A stretch of DNA of 64,000 nt from Rhizobium sp. BK602 (GTDB lineage Bacteria; Pseudomonadota; Alphaproteobacteria; Rhizobiales; Rhizobiaceae), in assembly GCF_014195095.1 (NCBI RefSeq), contig NZ_JACIBC010000002.1, positions 620,001 through 684,000 on the forward strand. The letters run 5' to 3'. A program made the position numbers and the translations under genes. This document shows positions 37,582 through 46,149 of the stretch, in pieces (the stretch's first letter is position 1; every line of letters begins with the position of its first letter). The notes beneath the pieces are model-generated. The model saw nothing but the letters and a program-made list of their open reading frames with translations. It did not search any database and had not been told where the DNA came from.

Positions 37582-38822
37582 TGCTGTGCTCCAACCGTGA
37601 TCGTTTCCGTTTTCTGACCCGACTGGCCATCAGCCGAAGCCACGTTCTGAGATTTGCCGTCGTTGAACTGCTCGGTGACGTTCTGTCCGTCATTGAGCTG
37701 TACTTGGCCCTCGACCACGACGTGGTCGCCTTCCGACAGGCCCTTGGCGACGGCGGTGAAGCTGCCATTCTGGCGGGCGACGGTGACCGGCGTCATGTGA
37801 ACCTTGTTGTCCTTGACGACGAAGGCATAGAAGCCTTCCGCGCCGGGACTGATCGCGACCGTCGGGGCGACGATCACCGGCTGGTTGTCGTTGAAATGCA
37901 CGACGATGTTGACCGACTGGCCTGGCCAGATGGCGCCGTTGGCATTGTCGAACTTCGCCTTTGCGAGGATCGTGCCGGAGGCGGCATCGACCTGATTGTC
38001 GTAGAAGCTCATCACGCCCTGGCGCGACTTGCCCTGTTCGGAGCGGGGCACCGTGCTGACCGGCACGCTGCCGGCCTTCATCGCTTCTTCCAGCTCGCGC
38101 AGGTGGCTCTCCTGCAGATGGAACTTGACGTAGATCGGATTGTATTGCGCGATCGAAACGATCGCGGTGCCGGGGCTGACATAGGCGCCGAGGCTGAGGG
38201 CGACGTCGCCGAGGCGGCCGTCATAAGGCGCGCGGATTTCGGTATGCTCGAGCAGGACCTGATCGGAGGCGAGCTGCGCCTTGTCGGCATTGACGGTGGC
38301 GACCGCCGTGTCGCGCGCCGCGACCGCCTGGTCGACCGTCTGCTGCGTGCCGGCATTGTTGAGCAGGCTCTTGGCGCGGGTCAGCGCGGCTTCCGCCTCG
38401 GTCAGGGTCGCCTGATCCTTGGCCAGTGTGGCCTGATCCTTATCGACCGCCGCTTGGGCCGTGCGCGGATCGAGCTTGGCGATCAGGTCGCCGGCCTTGA
38501 CCATGGCGCCATCCTCGGCCTCGATCGCGGTGATGATGCCGGACTCCTGCGCGGCGATCGTCGTCGTATCCTGCGCATCCGCCCATCCGGTGGCGGTGAC
38601 GTCGTTCGGCAGGACGGTTTTCGTGACGGCCACGGTCTTGACGAGCTGGGGGCCGCCCTGGCGCTTGCCATGGCCACCGGCGTCCGTCGCCTTGGCGCTG
38701 TCCTCGGCCTTGGCGGAGGCCTTGTCGACGAAAGCGGACATAAAGGGAATGCGGTCGCGGAAATTCCAGACTGAAAAGGCGGCGACAATGAGAAGGCCGA
38801 GAGGAAGCCAAAATTTCTTCAT
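37578..38822 (-). CDS. RND efflux periplasmic adaptor (membrane fusion protein)
   Basis: Adaptor of 414 residues with an N-terminal signal anchor (MKKFWLPLGLLIVAAFSVWN). A biotinyl-lipoyl-like half (TATGWADAQDTTTIAAQESG, IITAIEAEDGAMVKAGDLIA) flanks a long coiled-coil hairpin rich in Lys/Ala/Gln/Asp. Beta-barrel and membrane-proximal domains follow (EIRAPYDGRLGDVALSLGAY, GTILAKAKFDNANGAIWPGQ). It links the permease to an outer-membrane channel. First gene of the two-gene operon. Confidence 0.92.
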   Translation of the reverse strand: MKKFWLPLGLLIVAAFSVWNFRDRIPFMSAFVDKASAKAEDSAKATDAGGHGKRQGGPQLVKTVAVTKTVLPNDVTATGWADAQDTTTIAAQESGIITAIEAEDGAMVKAGDLIAKLDPRTAQAAVDKDQATLAKDQATLTEAEAALTRAKSLLNNAGTQQTVDQAVAARDTAVATVNADKAQLASDQVLLEHTEIRAPYDGRLGDVALSLGAYVSPGTAIVSIAQYNPIYVKFHLQESHLRELEEAMKAGSVPVSTVPRSEQGKSRQGVMSFYDNQVDAASGTILAKAKFDNANGAIWPGQSVNIVVHFNDNQPVIVAPTVAISPGAEGFYAFVVKDNKVHMTPVTVARQNGSFTAVAKGLSEGDHVVVEGQVQLNDGQNVTEQFNDGKSQNVASADGQSGQKTETITVGAQQ

Positions 38823-39246
38823 GCTTGAAAACCGGTCGAAGCGAGTTGCGGGGAACGCGATGACGTTGAAGTGTATTTATTGCGCCGCACAAGCAGACGG
38901 GTTCCGCCGCAATCCATCACATCGCCGTTACCGCTAACGTTCGGTAATTCTGTCCCTATAACGTGAATTCTTGAACGCTGTTTCGCCGTAATTTACCACA
39001 GTTCGGCATGGTGAAAAATTAAAGCTTGGAAAGCTTTGCCGACCGTAAGGCTCTGATGGCGCGTAAAATGGTCGAAATGGCTATTTTTTGATTGCCGTTA
39101 TGTAATGAAGGCGAGTTCGAGCCTGATTTGACGGCATTTATCTTGAGGTGATGGGTTCGGCCATTATGCCGAACCCTGCCGTTACTCACGCAATTGTGTT
39201 ATTCGTCGCGTTGAATGGTGTATAGCTCGCCCACCAGTGGTTGTTT
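38823..39246. other. Promoter region of the RND operon
   Basis: About 420 nt between the adaptor start and the end of the SDR gene, both on the minus strand. It is noticeably A/T-richer than the flanks (for example AAAAATTAAAGCTTGG near 39014). No gene is supported and I identify no operator. Confidence 0.45.
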
Positions 39247-40035
39247 TTACAGCGAACGCGCGGCGCCGCCGTCACAACGGATCATCGAGCCGGTGACGTA
39301 GCTCGCCGGTTCGCTGCAAAGGAAGGCCGCGGTGGCGGCGAATTCCTCGACGCGGCCATAGCGGCCAGCCGGAATGCGCTGCTGCCGCTCAGCGCTGATC
39401 TCCTCCAGGCTTTTGCCGCTGCGTTTTGCGGCGGCCGTGTCGAGGTCGGCCAGCCGGTCGGTGGCGATGCTGCCCGGCAGCAGCATGTTGACGGTGACGC
39501 CATGCGCCGCCACTTCGGCGGCCAGCGTCTTGCTCCAGCCGGCAAGGGCAGGGCGCAGCGTATTGGAGAGCGCCAGGTTCGGGATCGGCTCGATGACGCC
39601 GGAAGAGGCGACCGTCAGGATGCGGCCCCAGCCCTGCGTTTTCATGCCGGGCAGCAAGGCATTGGTCAGCGTGATGATCCGCGCCACCATCGACAGGAAA
39701 TAGGTTTCCAGCCGCTCGGCCGTCATATCTTCCGTCGCGCCCGGAGTCGGCCCACCGCTATTGTTGACGAGGATGTCGATCCCACCGAGCTTGTCGGCGA
39801 CCGCCTTGCTCACCGTTTCCACGAAGTTCTCGTCGTTGAGGTCGGCCCAGATCCAGTCGGCGCGACCCTTGCCTTCGGCGTTGATGGCCTTGCAATTGGC
39901 GTCCAGCCGCTCGCCGCTGCGCCCGCACAGCAGCACATTCGCGCCCTCGCGCGCCAGCGCCACGGCGATGCCCTGTCCCAAACCTTTGGACGATGCCAAG
40001 ACCAGCGCCCGCTTTCCCTTGATGCCGAGATCCAT
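39247..40035 (-). CDS. SDR-family protein with a non-canonical active site
   Basis: Protein of 262 residues with a Rossmann fold: cofactor loop ALVLASSKGLGQGIAVALAR (Ser where the usual Gly-x-x-x-Gly starts), WADLND, and ILVNNSGGPTPGA. The catalytic Ser is kept (Ser144/145 in TVASSGVIEP), but in place of the Tyr-x-x-x-Lys pair the sequence is Ser157-Asn-Thr-Leu-Arg161 (LALSNTLRPALAGWSK). This is a known SDR side branch resembling beta-ketoacyl reductases that lack the full tetrad. Whether it reduces anything is unknown. Single gene, divergent from the ETF-ubiquinone oxidoreductase gene. Confidence 0.85.
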   Translation of the reverse strand: MDLGIKGKRALVLASSKGLGQGIAVALAREGANVLLCGRSGERLDANCKAINAEGKGRADWIWADLNDENFVETVSKAVADKLGGIDILVNNSGGPTPGATEDMTAERLETYFLSMVARIITLTNALLPGMKTQGWGRILTVASSGVIEPIPNLALSNTLRPALAGWSKTLAAEVAAHGVTVNMLLPGSIATDRLADLDTAAAKRSGKSLEEISAERQQRIPAGRYGRVEEFAATAAFLCSEPASYVTGSMIRCDGGAARSL

Positions 40036-40147
40036 CGTTCTTCACCTCTCATGCCTATGACTCTACTCAGGCGAAATTTATAGAGTGCTTCAATTTGCTT
40101 TTGAAAGGCGAATGCCGGCATACGACAATGAAATATGGCAGAAAACA

Positions 40148-40163
40148 TTGACGTTGACGTAAA
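40148..40163. promoter_or_regulatory. Candidate LiuR-like (MerR-type) operator before the ETF-QO gene
   Basis: The 16-bp dyad TTGACGTTGACGTAAA fits the symmetric pattern TTnACGTYRACGTnAA. I recall that MerR-type LiuR regulators of branched-chain amino-acid degradation use sites of this kind and that electron-transfer flavoprotein genes belong to their regulon. It lies about 170 nt upstream of the ETF-QO start. Site identity is inferred from memory of the motif. Confidence 0.45.
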
Positions 40164-40333
40164 CGGCATTTAACTTCGCCCATGCGGTGGGGAAATTGGA
40201 GGATTGCCTGTCGCTTCCCGGCTCGACAATCCTCTCCCATTTTGACAAGAGATAACCGAAACGGGGAAGACGCCCAAAGGGGACAAGGTCGAACAGCCGC
40301 TGTATCGGATGTCCGGCCAATCGGAGAAAGTGA

Positions 40334-41998
40334 ATGACTGACGCCAGCGAGCTGCCTGAACGCGAGAGCATGGAATTCGACGTCGTGATTGTCGGTGGAG
40401 GCCCCGCGGGCTTGTCTGCGGCGATCCGGCTGAAGCAGGTCAATCCGGACCTGACGGTGGTCGTGCTGGAAAAGGGCGCTGAAGTCGGAGCGCATATTCT
40501 CTCGGGCGCCGTGGTCGATCCCATCGGCATCGACCGGCTGCTGCCCGGCTGGCGCGAAGAGGAGGGTCATCCCTTCAAGACCGAGGTGACGGACGATCAC
40601 TTCCTCTTCCTCGGTCCCGCCGGCTCCATCCGGCTGCCGAATCTCTTGATGCCGCCGCTGATGAACAATCATGGCAACTACATCGTCTCGCTCGGCAATG
40701 TCTGTCGCTGGCTTGCCGAGAAGGCCGAGGCGCTGGGCGTCGAGATCTATCCCGGCTTTGCCGCGACCGAAGTGCTCTATAATGACGAAGGTGCCGTCAT
40801 CGGCGTCGCCACCGGCGACATGGGCATCGAGAAGAACGGCGAGCCCGGTCCGAACTACACGCGCGGCATGGCGCTGCTCGGCAAATATGTGCTGATCGGC
40901 GAGGGCGTGCGTGGCTCGCTGGCCAAGCAGCTGATTGCCCAGTTCGATCTGTCGCGCGACCGCGAGCCGCAGAAGTTCGGCATCGGCATCAAGGAACTCT
41001 GGCAGGTCAAGCCCGAGAACCACAAGCAGGGCCTCGTGCAGCATTCCTTCGGCTGGCCGCTCGGCTTCAAGACCGGCGGTGGCTCGTTCCTCTATCATCT
41101 CGAGGACAATCTGGTCGCCGTCGGCTTCGTCGTGCACTTGAACTACAAGAATCCCTACCTCTTCCCCTTCGAGGAATTCCAGCGCTTCAAGACGCATCCG
41201 GCGATCCGCGGCACCTTCGAGGGCGGCAAGCGCATCTCCTATGGCGCCCGCGCCATCACCGAGGGCGGCTATCAGTCCGTGCCGAAGCTGACCTTCCCCG
41301 GTGGGGCGCTGATCGGCTGTTCGGCCGGCTTCGTCAACGTGCCGCGCATCAAGGGCAGCCACAACGCGGTGCTCTCGGGCATATTGGCGGCCGACAAGAT
41401 CGCCGAAGCCATTGCCGCCGGTCGCGCCAATGACGAGGTCGTCGAGATCGAAAACGAATGGCGTGCCTCCGACATCGGCAAGGACCTGAAGCGGGTGCGC
41501 AACGTCAAGCCGCTGTGGTCGAAGTTCGGCACGCTGGTCGGTGTCGGCCTTGGTGGTCTCGATATGTGGACCAACCAGCTCTTTGGCTTCTCCTTCTTCG
41601 GCACGCTGAAGCATGGCAAGACCGATGCTGAGAGCCTCGAACCGGCCTCCAAGCACCAGAAGATCGACTATCCGAAGCCGGATGGCGTGCTCACTTTCGA
41701 CCGTCTGTCCTCGGTGTTCCTGTCGAACACCAATCACGAGGAAGACCAGCCGGTGCATCTCAAGGTCAGGGACATGGCGCTGCAGGTCTCGTCGGAGCAC
41801 GACATCTTTGCCGGTCCGTCGACGCGCTACTGTCCGGCCGGCGTCTATGAATGGGTGGAGAAGGACGGCAAGGAGACCTACGTCATCAACGCCCAGAACT
41901 GCGTCCACTGCAAGACCTGCGACATCAAGGACCCCAACCAGAACATCAACTGGGTTCCGCCGCAGGGCGGCGAAGGGCCTGTTTATCCCAATATGTGA
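40334..41998 (+). CDS. Electron transfer flavoprotein-ubiquinone oxidoreductase
   Basis: Inner-membrane-associated enzyme of 554 residues that passes electrons from reduced ETF (fatty-acid and amino-acid dehydrogenases) to ubiquinone. The FAD loop is VVIVGGGPAGLSAAIRL. GRAHILSGAVVDP-like residues (VGAHILSGAVVDPIG) and GGALIGCSAGFVNVPRIKGS are typical. The C-terminal 4Fe-4S ligands are Cys in TRYCPAGVYEW and three in QNCVHCKTCDIKDPNQNINW. Length and ends are normal. The stop overlaps the next gene by one base. Confidence 0.95.
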   Translation: MTDASELPERESMEFDVVIVGGGPAGLSAAIRLKQVNPDLTVVVLEKGAEVGAHILSGAVVDPIGIDRLLPGWREEEGHPFKTEVTDDHFLFLGPAGSIRLPNLLMPPLMNNHGNYIVSLGNVCRWLAEKAEALGVEIYPGFAATEVLYNDEGAVIGVATGDMGIEKNGEPGPNYTRGMALLGKYVLIGEGVRGSLAKQLIAQFDLSRDREPQKFGIGIKELWQVKPENHKQGLVQHSFGWPLGFKTGGGSFLYHLEDNLVAVGFVVHLNYKNPYLFPFEEFQRFKTHPAIRGTFEGGKRISYGARAITEGGYQSVPKLTFPGGALIGCSAGFVNVPRIKGSHNAVLSGILAADKIAEAIAAGRANDEVVEIENEWRASDIGKDLKRVRNVKPLWSKFGTLVGVGLGGLDMWTNQLFGFSFFGTLKHGKTDAESLEPASKHQKIDYPKPDGVLTFDRLSSVFLSNTNHEEDQPVHLKVRDMALQVSSEHDIFAGPSTRYCPAGVYEWVEKDGKETYVINAQNCVHCKTCDIKDPNQNINWVPPQGGEGPVYPNM

Positions 41999-42531
41999 TG
42001 GCGATGGAGACGACCGGGCGAGACACCTATGCGATCCGTTCCGCCCGGTCGGACGAATTGAGCTTGCTGTCCGCCATCGAGGTGGATGCCTTCTGGGCCT
42101 TGCATGACGCCGGCGCCGTCGCCTGCGAGCCGACGTCGCTGCCCATCGGCATTCTGAGGCAGTCGCTCGACGCGGGTCTATTGTTTGTCGCTGTCGATGA
42201 GAGGGACCAGCCCTTTGGTTTCCTCGCGGGAATCGTGACAGGCGACACGGTTCATATCGCCGAGATCGATGTCGTGCGGGACTGGCAGAAAAAGGGTGCC
42301 GGACGGCTGTTGATGCAAGCGGTCATCGAGAGGGCGCGGACAAGCGGCAGATCGGGCTTGACCCTGACCACGGATCGCCACGTCGCCTTCAACGCGCCAT
42401 TCTATGCTTCGCTCGGCTTCCGTATCCTGGATGAGGGCGAGCGGTCTGCGGAGCTGACGCGTATCCTGGAAAGAGAGTTCGAACACGGCGCCGATCCGGC
42501 CCGCCGGGTTGCGATGGCGCTGCGGTTCTGA
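41998..42531 (+). CDS. GNAT-family N-acetyltransferase
   Basis: Protein of 177 residues from the ATG at 41998, which overlaps the ETF-QO stop (TGATG); a second ATG lies at 42004. The acetyl-CoA binding region is IDVVRDWQKKGAGRLLMQAV, following VHIAEID; the C-terminal strand is APFYASLGFRILDEGE. Substrate unknown. Translational coupling with ETF-QO probably reflects economy rather than a shared pathway. Confidence 0.85.
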   Translation: MAMETTGRDTYAIRSARSDELSLLSAIEVDAFWALHDAGAVACEPTSLPIGILRQSLDAGLLFVAVDERDQPFGFLAGIVTGDTVHIAEIDVVRDWQKKGAGRLLMQAVIERARTSGRSGLTLTTDRHVAFNAPFYASLGFRILDEGERSAELTRILEREFEHGADPARRVAMALRF

Positions 42532-42542
42532 GCCAGGGGCGC

Positions 42543-42908
42543 TCATAGTCGTGGCGAGATTCCGAGGTTCTCGACAATGCGTTGAAGTCGCTTGTCGCGG
42601 GTCCAAAGATAGGTTCCGGGTGTGAGCATCGCGGCGGCGGCAAGATGCGCATCGACATAGCCGATTCCGGCACCCTGCAATTTATTGCTCCGGATGAAGT
42701 AAAGGACATCGTCATCCGACGCTTTTCCAATCGAGTGCAGCCGTTTCATGCTTTGCATGACGAGATCATACTGTCGCAGATTGCCAAGGCCGATTTCGCC
42801 GATGACGAAGGGATGGACAAGGACTTGCTTCTGTTCCAGCAGGGATTGGAGACGAGCGTCCAGCGAATGAAAATGATCGATCCAGATCGATGTATCGACC
42901 AGGATCAT
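42543..42908 (-). CDS. vapC: VapC-type PIN-domain toxin
   Basis: Protein of 121 residues with a PIN ribonuclease fold. The acidic metal ligands appear intact: Asp5 in MILVDTSIWIDHF, a Glu in PFVIGEIGLGNL, Asp in GIGYVDAHLAAAAM and Asp in LWTRDKRLQ. VapC toxins cut tRNA or rRNA. Its ATG overlaps the end of the antitoxin gene by 4 nt, the usual arrangement. Confidence 0.88.
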   Translation of the reverse strand: MILVDTSIWIDHFHSLDARLQSLLEQKQVLVHPFVIGEIGLGNLRQYDLVMQSMKRLHSIGKASDDDVLYFIRSNKLQGAGIGYVDAHLAAAAMLTPGTYLWTRDKRLQRIVENLGISPRL

Positions 42909-43102
42909 TCGGCGCCAAACTGACGGCGAGGAGGGGCGGTGATATCAGGTTCCGTACCGCCGAGACGGATCAATGTTCTTGCCGCTTCGCGTTCGACGAG
43001 GGCCTTCAATGCTTCGCGCACGATCGCCGAGGTTTCGGCCAAGCCGGTCACTTCGCGTGCATCCGCAAGCAGCTTGTCGTCGATGGCGACCGTGGTTCGC
43101 AT
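42905..43102 (-). CDS. vapB: VapB-type antitoxin
   Basis: Protein of 65 residues from ATG 43102 (MRTTVAIDDKLLADAREVTG); ATG 43132 would add ten residues. The N-terminal ribbon and helices (TTVAIDDKLLADAREVTGLA, ETSAIVREALKALVEREAAR) form a ribbon-helix-helix-like DNA-binding domain as in type II VapB antitoxins. The C-terminal tail (DITAPPRRQFGAE) should bind and block VapC. It probably represses its own operon. Confidence 0.85.
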   Translation of the reverse strand: MRTTVAIDDKLLADAREVTGLAETSAIVREALKALVEREAARTLIRLGGTEPDITAPPRRQFGAE

Positions 43103-43204
43103 GGAAATCTCCTTCGTCATCAAAATTAGCATCGGATGATGTCGCTTTCAATGCCGAGGGCCGCCCGTGGGCCGCCCTCTTCCGGTCTTCTGCGAATGGT
43201 GCGT

Positions 43205-44107
43205 CTATTTCCGCGACAGCAATCCGGTCGACAATGCCACGCCCATTCCAGTGACGGCTGCTGCTGCAATCTCCGCCAGGCCGAGCGGCTCGCCGAGCAG
43301 CAGTCCGCCGCCGAAGGTGGCGAGGACCGGGGTGATGGCGGTGAAGGCGGCGGCCTGCGTGCCGCCCAGCGCCTGTACGGCAAGACCATAGGCGAGGGTG
43401 GCGGCAAGCCCGGAAAGCAGGCCTTGGCTCACGACCTGCAGCCCGATTTCCGGCAGTGGCACCGAGGCGAGCGAGCTGCCGAAGACGAAAGCCAACGCGA
43501 CATGGATGAGGAACGACCAGGCCGCGATAATGGCGCTTGCCTGAATGGCGTTCAGGCCGGAGCGGCGAAACGCGTGGGTGTAACCGGCCCAGAGCAGGGC
43601 GCCGAGCGGCAGCAGCGTGAAGCTCACCCAGGAAACCTCGGCGCCGGAAAGGCTGCGCACCAGAAGAATGACGACGCCGGCGACGATGCCGCCGAGACCG
43701 AGCCAGCGGGTGATATCCGGACGCTCGCGAAACAGCAGCACGCCGATCAGCGCGGCCGCCAGCGGCATGGACCCGCCGAGCAGAATGCCGGCCGAGGCGG
43801 CGGGCGTGAAGTGGATGGCAAAGGTGGTCAATTGGAAGAAAAGCGCGCCCGAGCCGCAGACCATCAGCGCCAGCAGCTTCAGCGGTATGCCTTTCGGCAA
43901 CAGTCCCGTGCGCAGCCACACGGGGGAGAGCACCAGCGCCGGAATGCCGTAGCGGATCAGGCCGAGGTCGATCGTGCCCATCTGCGTTTCAGCAGTATGG
44001 CGCGTGGCAAGAATCCAGTTGGCCCAGATCAGCACGGTAATGATGGCGCCGGCATAGCCGATCGCGGTGGGCATCGTCTTGCGGGAGGAGAAAGCCAAAG
44101 CGGTCAT
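43205..44107 (-). CDS. DMT/EamA-family transporter
   Basis: Inner-membrane protein of 300 residues with ten predicted helices in two EamA repeats. I choose ATG 44107 (MTALAFSSRKTMPTAIGYAG) because AAAGGA lies 8 nt upstream; ATGs at 44113 and 44140 are alternatives. Segments include AGAIITVLIWANWILATRHT, SAGILLGGSMPLAAALIGVL and ITPVLATFGGGLLLGEPLGL. DMT proteins often export amino acids or other small metabolites. The divergent Lrp/AsnC gene is probably its regulator, pointing to an amino-acid-like substrate. Confidence 0.88.
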   Translation of the reverse strand: MTALAFSSRKTMPTAIGYAGAIITVLIWANWILATRHTAETQMGTIDLGLIRYGIPALVLSPVWLRTGLLPKGIPLKLLALMVCGSGALFFQLTTFAIHFTPAASAGILLGGSMPLAAALIGVLLFRERPDITRWLGLGGIVAGVVILLVRSLSGAEVSWVSFTLLPLGALLWAGYTHAFRRSGLNAIQASAIIAAWSFLIHVALAFVFGSSLASVPLPEIGLQVVSQGLLSGLAATLAYGLAVQALGGTQAAAFTAITPVLATFGGGLLLGEPLGLAEIAAAAVTGMGVALSTGLLSRK

Positions 44108-44252
44108 CGACATATCCTTTCTAACCGTCCGGATCATCATCCGGTTGAAGAAAAGATAGCGCCGGAGGCCGAGGCATGTCCTTGCTAGTTATGGCTCAGA
44201 GAAAGTGCTATGAGCAATGATCTGCCAATAGAGGCGATGAAAGTTTTTAGAA

Positions 44253-44726
44253 ATGCCAAAATTGGATAAATTCGATATCGCCATCCTCAACTGCCTGCAG
44301 GAGGATGCGCGCGCCACCAATGTCGAGATTGCCGAGAAGGTGAATCTTTCGCCGTCGCCCTGTCTGCGGCGCATCCGCAATCTGGAGAAATCCGGTCTCC
44401 TGCGCGGTTACCGCGCCGATATCGACCGCAAGGAGGCAGGCCTCGGCTTGACGGTTTTCGTCGAGCTCAAGGTCGGGCATCACTCGAAGGAAAATTCGGA
44501 GGCGCAGCAGGCGGCATTGCTCGCCATACCGGAAATCGTCGCCTGTCACCTGATTTCGGGAACGGCCGATTTTCTGGCGGAAGTGGTGGTTGAGGATCTG
44601 GCTGCCTATGAGAAGGTGATGTCGGAAAAGCTTTTGGTTCTTCCGGGTATCGTCGATCTGCGCTCGAATTTTGCCATCCGGACCATCAAGACCAATGGCG
44701 CGCTGAAGCTGCCGCCGCCAGACTGA
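44253..44726 (+). CDS. Lrp/AsnC-family transcription regulator
   Basis: Protein of 157 residues. The N-terminal helix-turn-helix is ATNVEIAEKVNLSPSPCLRR, continuing IRNLEKSGLLRGYRADIDRK. The C-terminal RAM ligand-binding domain has ETF..-type core TVFVELKVGHHSKENSEAQQ, IVACHLISGTADFLAEVVVE and LPGIVDLRSNFAIRTIK. Such proteins form octamers and respond to amino acids. It diverges from the DMT transporter gene with about 145 nt between, a common regulator-exporter layout. Confidence 0.92.
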   Translation: MPKLDKFDIAILNCLQEDARATNVEIAEKVNLSPSPCLRRIRNLEKSGLLRGYRADIDRKEAGLGLTVFVELKVGHHSKENSEAQQAALLAIPEIVACHLISGTADFLAEVVVEDLAAYEKVMSEKLLVLPGIVDLRSNFAIRTIKTNGALKLPPPD

Positions 44727-44731
44727 AACGG

Positions 44732-44757
44732 AAAAAGGGCCGCAGCCGGCCCTTTCA
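44732..44757. terminator. Bidirectional intrinsic terminator
   Basis: Stem AAAGGGCC/GGCCCTTT with a 6-nt loop, preceded by an A run, located between the convergent Lrp gene and mgtE. It can serve both. Confidence 0.75.
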
Positions 44758-44775
44758 ATGTCGGTATTTTCGTCG

Positions 44776-46149
44776 TCAGAGCATCGTGCCGCTGAGGATC
44801 AGCAATGCCACGGAGAAGTAGATGACCAGCCCCGTCACGTCGACCAGCGTCGCCACAAAGGGGGCCGAGGCGCTGGCCGGGTCGAGCCGCAGCTTCTGCA
44901 GCAGGAACGGCAGCATCGAGCCGGCCAGCGACCCGAAGGTGACGATGCCGATCAGGGCGGCAAAGACCGTGATCCCAACCAGCTGCCAGTGCGGACCGTA
45001 GTCGAACAGGCCGATGCTCTGCCACAGCACGATGCGGGCGAAGCCGACCAGGCCGAGGATGGAGCCGAGCACGATGCCGGTCGGCAGTTCGCGCAAGGCG
45101 ACGCGCCACCAGTCGGACAGCTTGAGTTCGCCGAGCGCCAGCGCCCGGATGATCAGCGAGGTCGCCTGCGAGCCGGAATTGCCGCCCGAGCTCATGATCA
45201 GCGGGATGAACAGCGTCAGCACGACGGCCTTTTCCAGCTCGCCTTCGAAATGCTGCATGGCGCTTGCCGTCAGCATCTCGCCGAGGAAGAGGGCGGCGAG
45301 CCAGCCGGCGCGCTTGCGGATCATGCCGGCAAAGCCGATCTTCATATAGGGCTGGCCGAGCGCTTCCATGCCGCCGAACTTCTGTGCATCTTCCGTCGTG
45401 TCGGCGATCATCGTGTCGATGACGTCGTCGACGGTGACGATGCCCAGCATGCGACAGTTTTCGTCGACCACCGGCAGGGCCAGCAGATCGTGGCGGCGGA
45501 TGAGGCGGGCGACGTCTTCCTGCTTCATCAGCGGCGGCGCCGTCACCGGCTGGCCTTTCTGCGCGACCGTGAGGATACAGGCATCCGGCTCGCCGGTGAT
45601 CAGCCGGCGCAGCGTTACGACATGCAGCAGCGCATGCGTCTCGTCGTCCAGCACGTAGATGGCATAGACGGTCTCCCGCGAGCGTTCGACCTGGCGAACG
45701 TGATTGAGGGTCTGCGCGACGGTCCAGCTTTGATAGGCGCTGACGAACTCCGTCGTCATGATGCCGCCGGCGGTACGCGGCGGATAGCCCATCAGGCCCT
45801 GGATCGCGACGCGGACCGGCTCGTCGAGGCGGGCGAAGAGCCGGCCACGAGTATCGCCATCCAGCTCCAGCAACACGTCGGCGACGCGGTCGTTGGACAT
45901 GCCATGCAGCAGCCGTGCCGCATCCGCATTGCTCATGGTTGCCAGAATAGCGGAAGCGTTGCGCAGCTCCGGCCGGTCGAGAATACGCACGGCGCGCTCT
46001 TCCGGCATCTTGGCGAGGATGCGAGCGGCCTCTTTCGCTTCGATCGCGTTCAGCGACTCAACGCGTTCCGCGATGGTGACGGCGCGGTTGTTATTGATGA
46101 ATGCACGAGCGGCATTGCCAGCCCGCACGGGAAAGCTGTTGATGTTCAT
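44776..46149 (-). CDS. mgtE: Magnesium transporter MgtE
   Basis: Protein of 457 residues. The cytoplasmic N domain of helical repeats (EAARILAKMPEERAVRILDR, AARLLHGMSNDRVADVLLEL) precedes a pair of CBS domains (about 145-265) and a membrane domain with five helices from about 285 (GMIRKRAGWLAALFLGEMLT, SSGGNSGSQATSLIIRALAL with the conserved pore residues). In the family, the cytoplasmic domains sense Mg2+ and close the channel. A leader of over 300 nt upstream could be regulatory. Confidence 0.95.
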   Translation of the reverse strand: MNINSFPVRAGNAARAFINNNRAVTIAERVESLNAIEAKEAARILAKMPEERAVRILDRPELRNASAILATMSNADAARLLHGMSNDRVADVLLELDGDTRGRLFARLDEPVRVAIQGLMGYPPRTAGGIMTTEFVSAYQSWTVAQTLNHVRQVERSRETVYAIYVLDDETHALLHVVTLRRLITGEPDACILTVAQKGQPVTAPPLMKQEDVARLIRRHDLLALPVVDENCRMLGIVTVDDVIDTMIADTTEDAQKFGGMEALGQPYMKIGFAGMIRKRAGWLAALFLGEMLTASAMQHFEGELEKAVVLTLFIPLIMSSGGNSGSQATSLIIRALALGELKLSDWWRVALRELPTGIVLGSILGLVGFARIVLWQSIGLFDYGPHWQLVGITVFAALIGIVTFGSLAGSMLPFLLQKLRLDPASASAPFVATLVDVTGLVIYFSVALLILSGTML

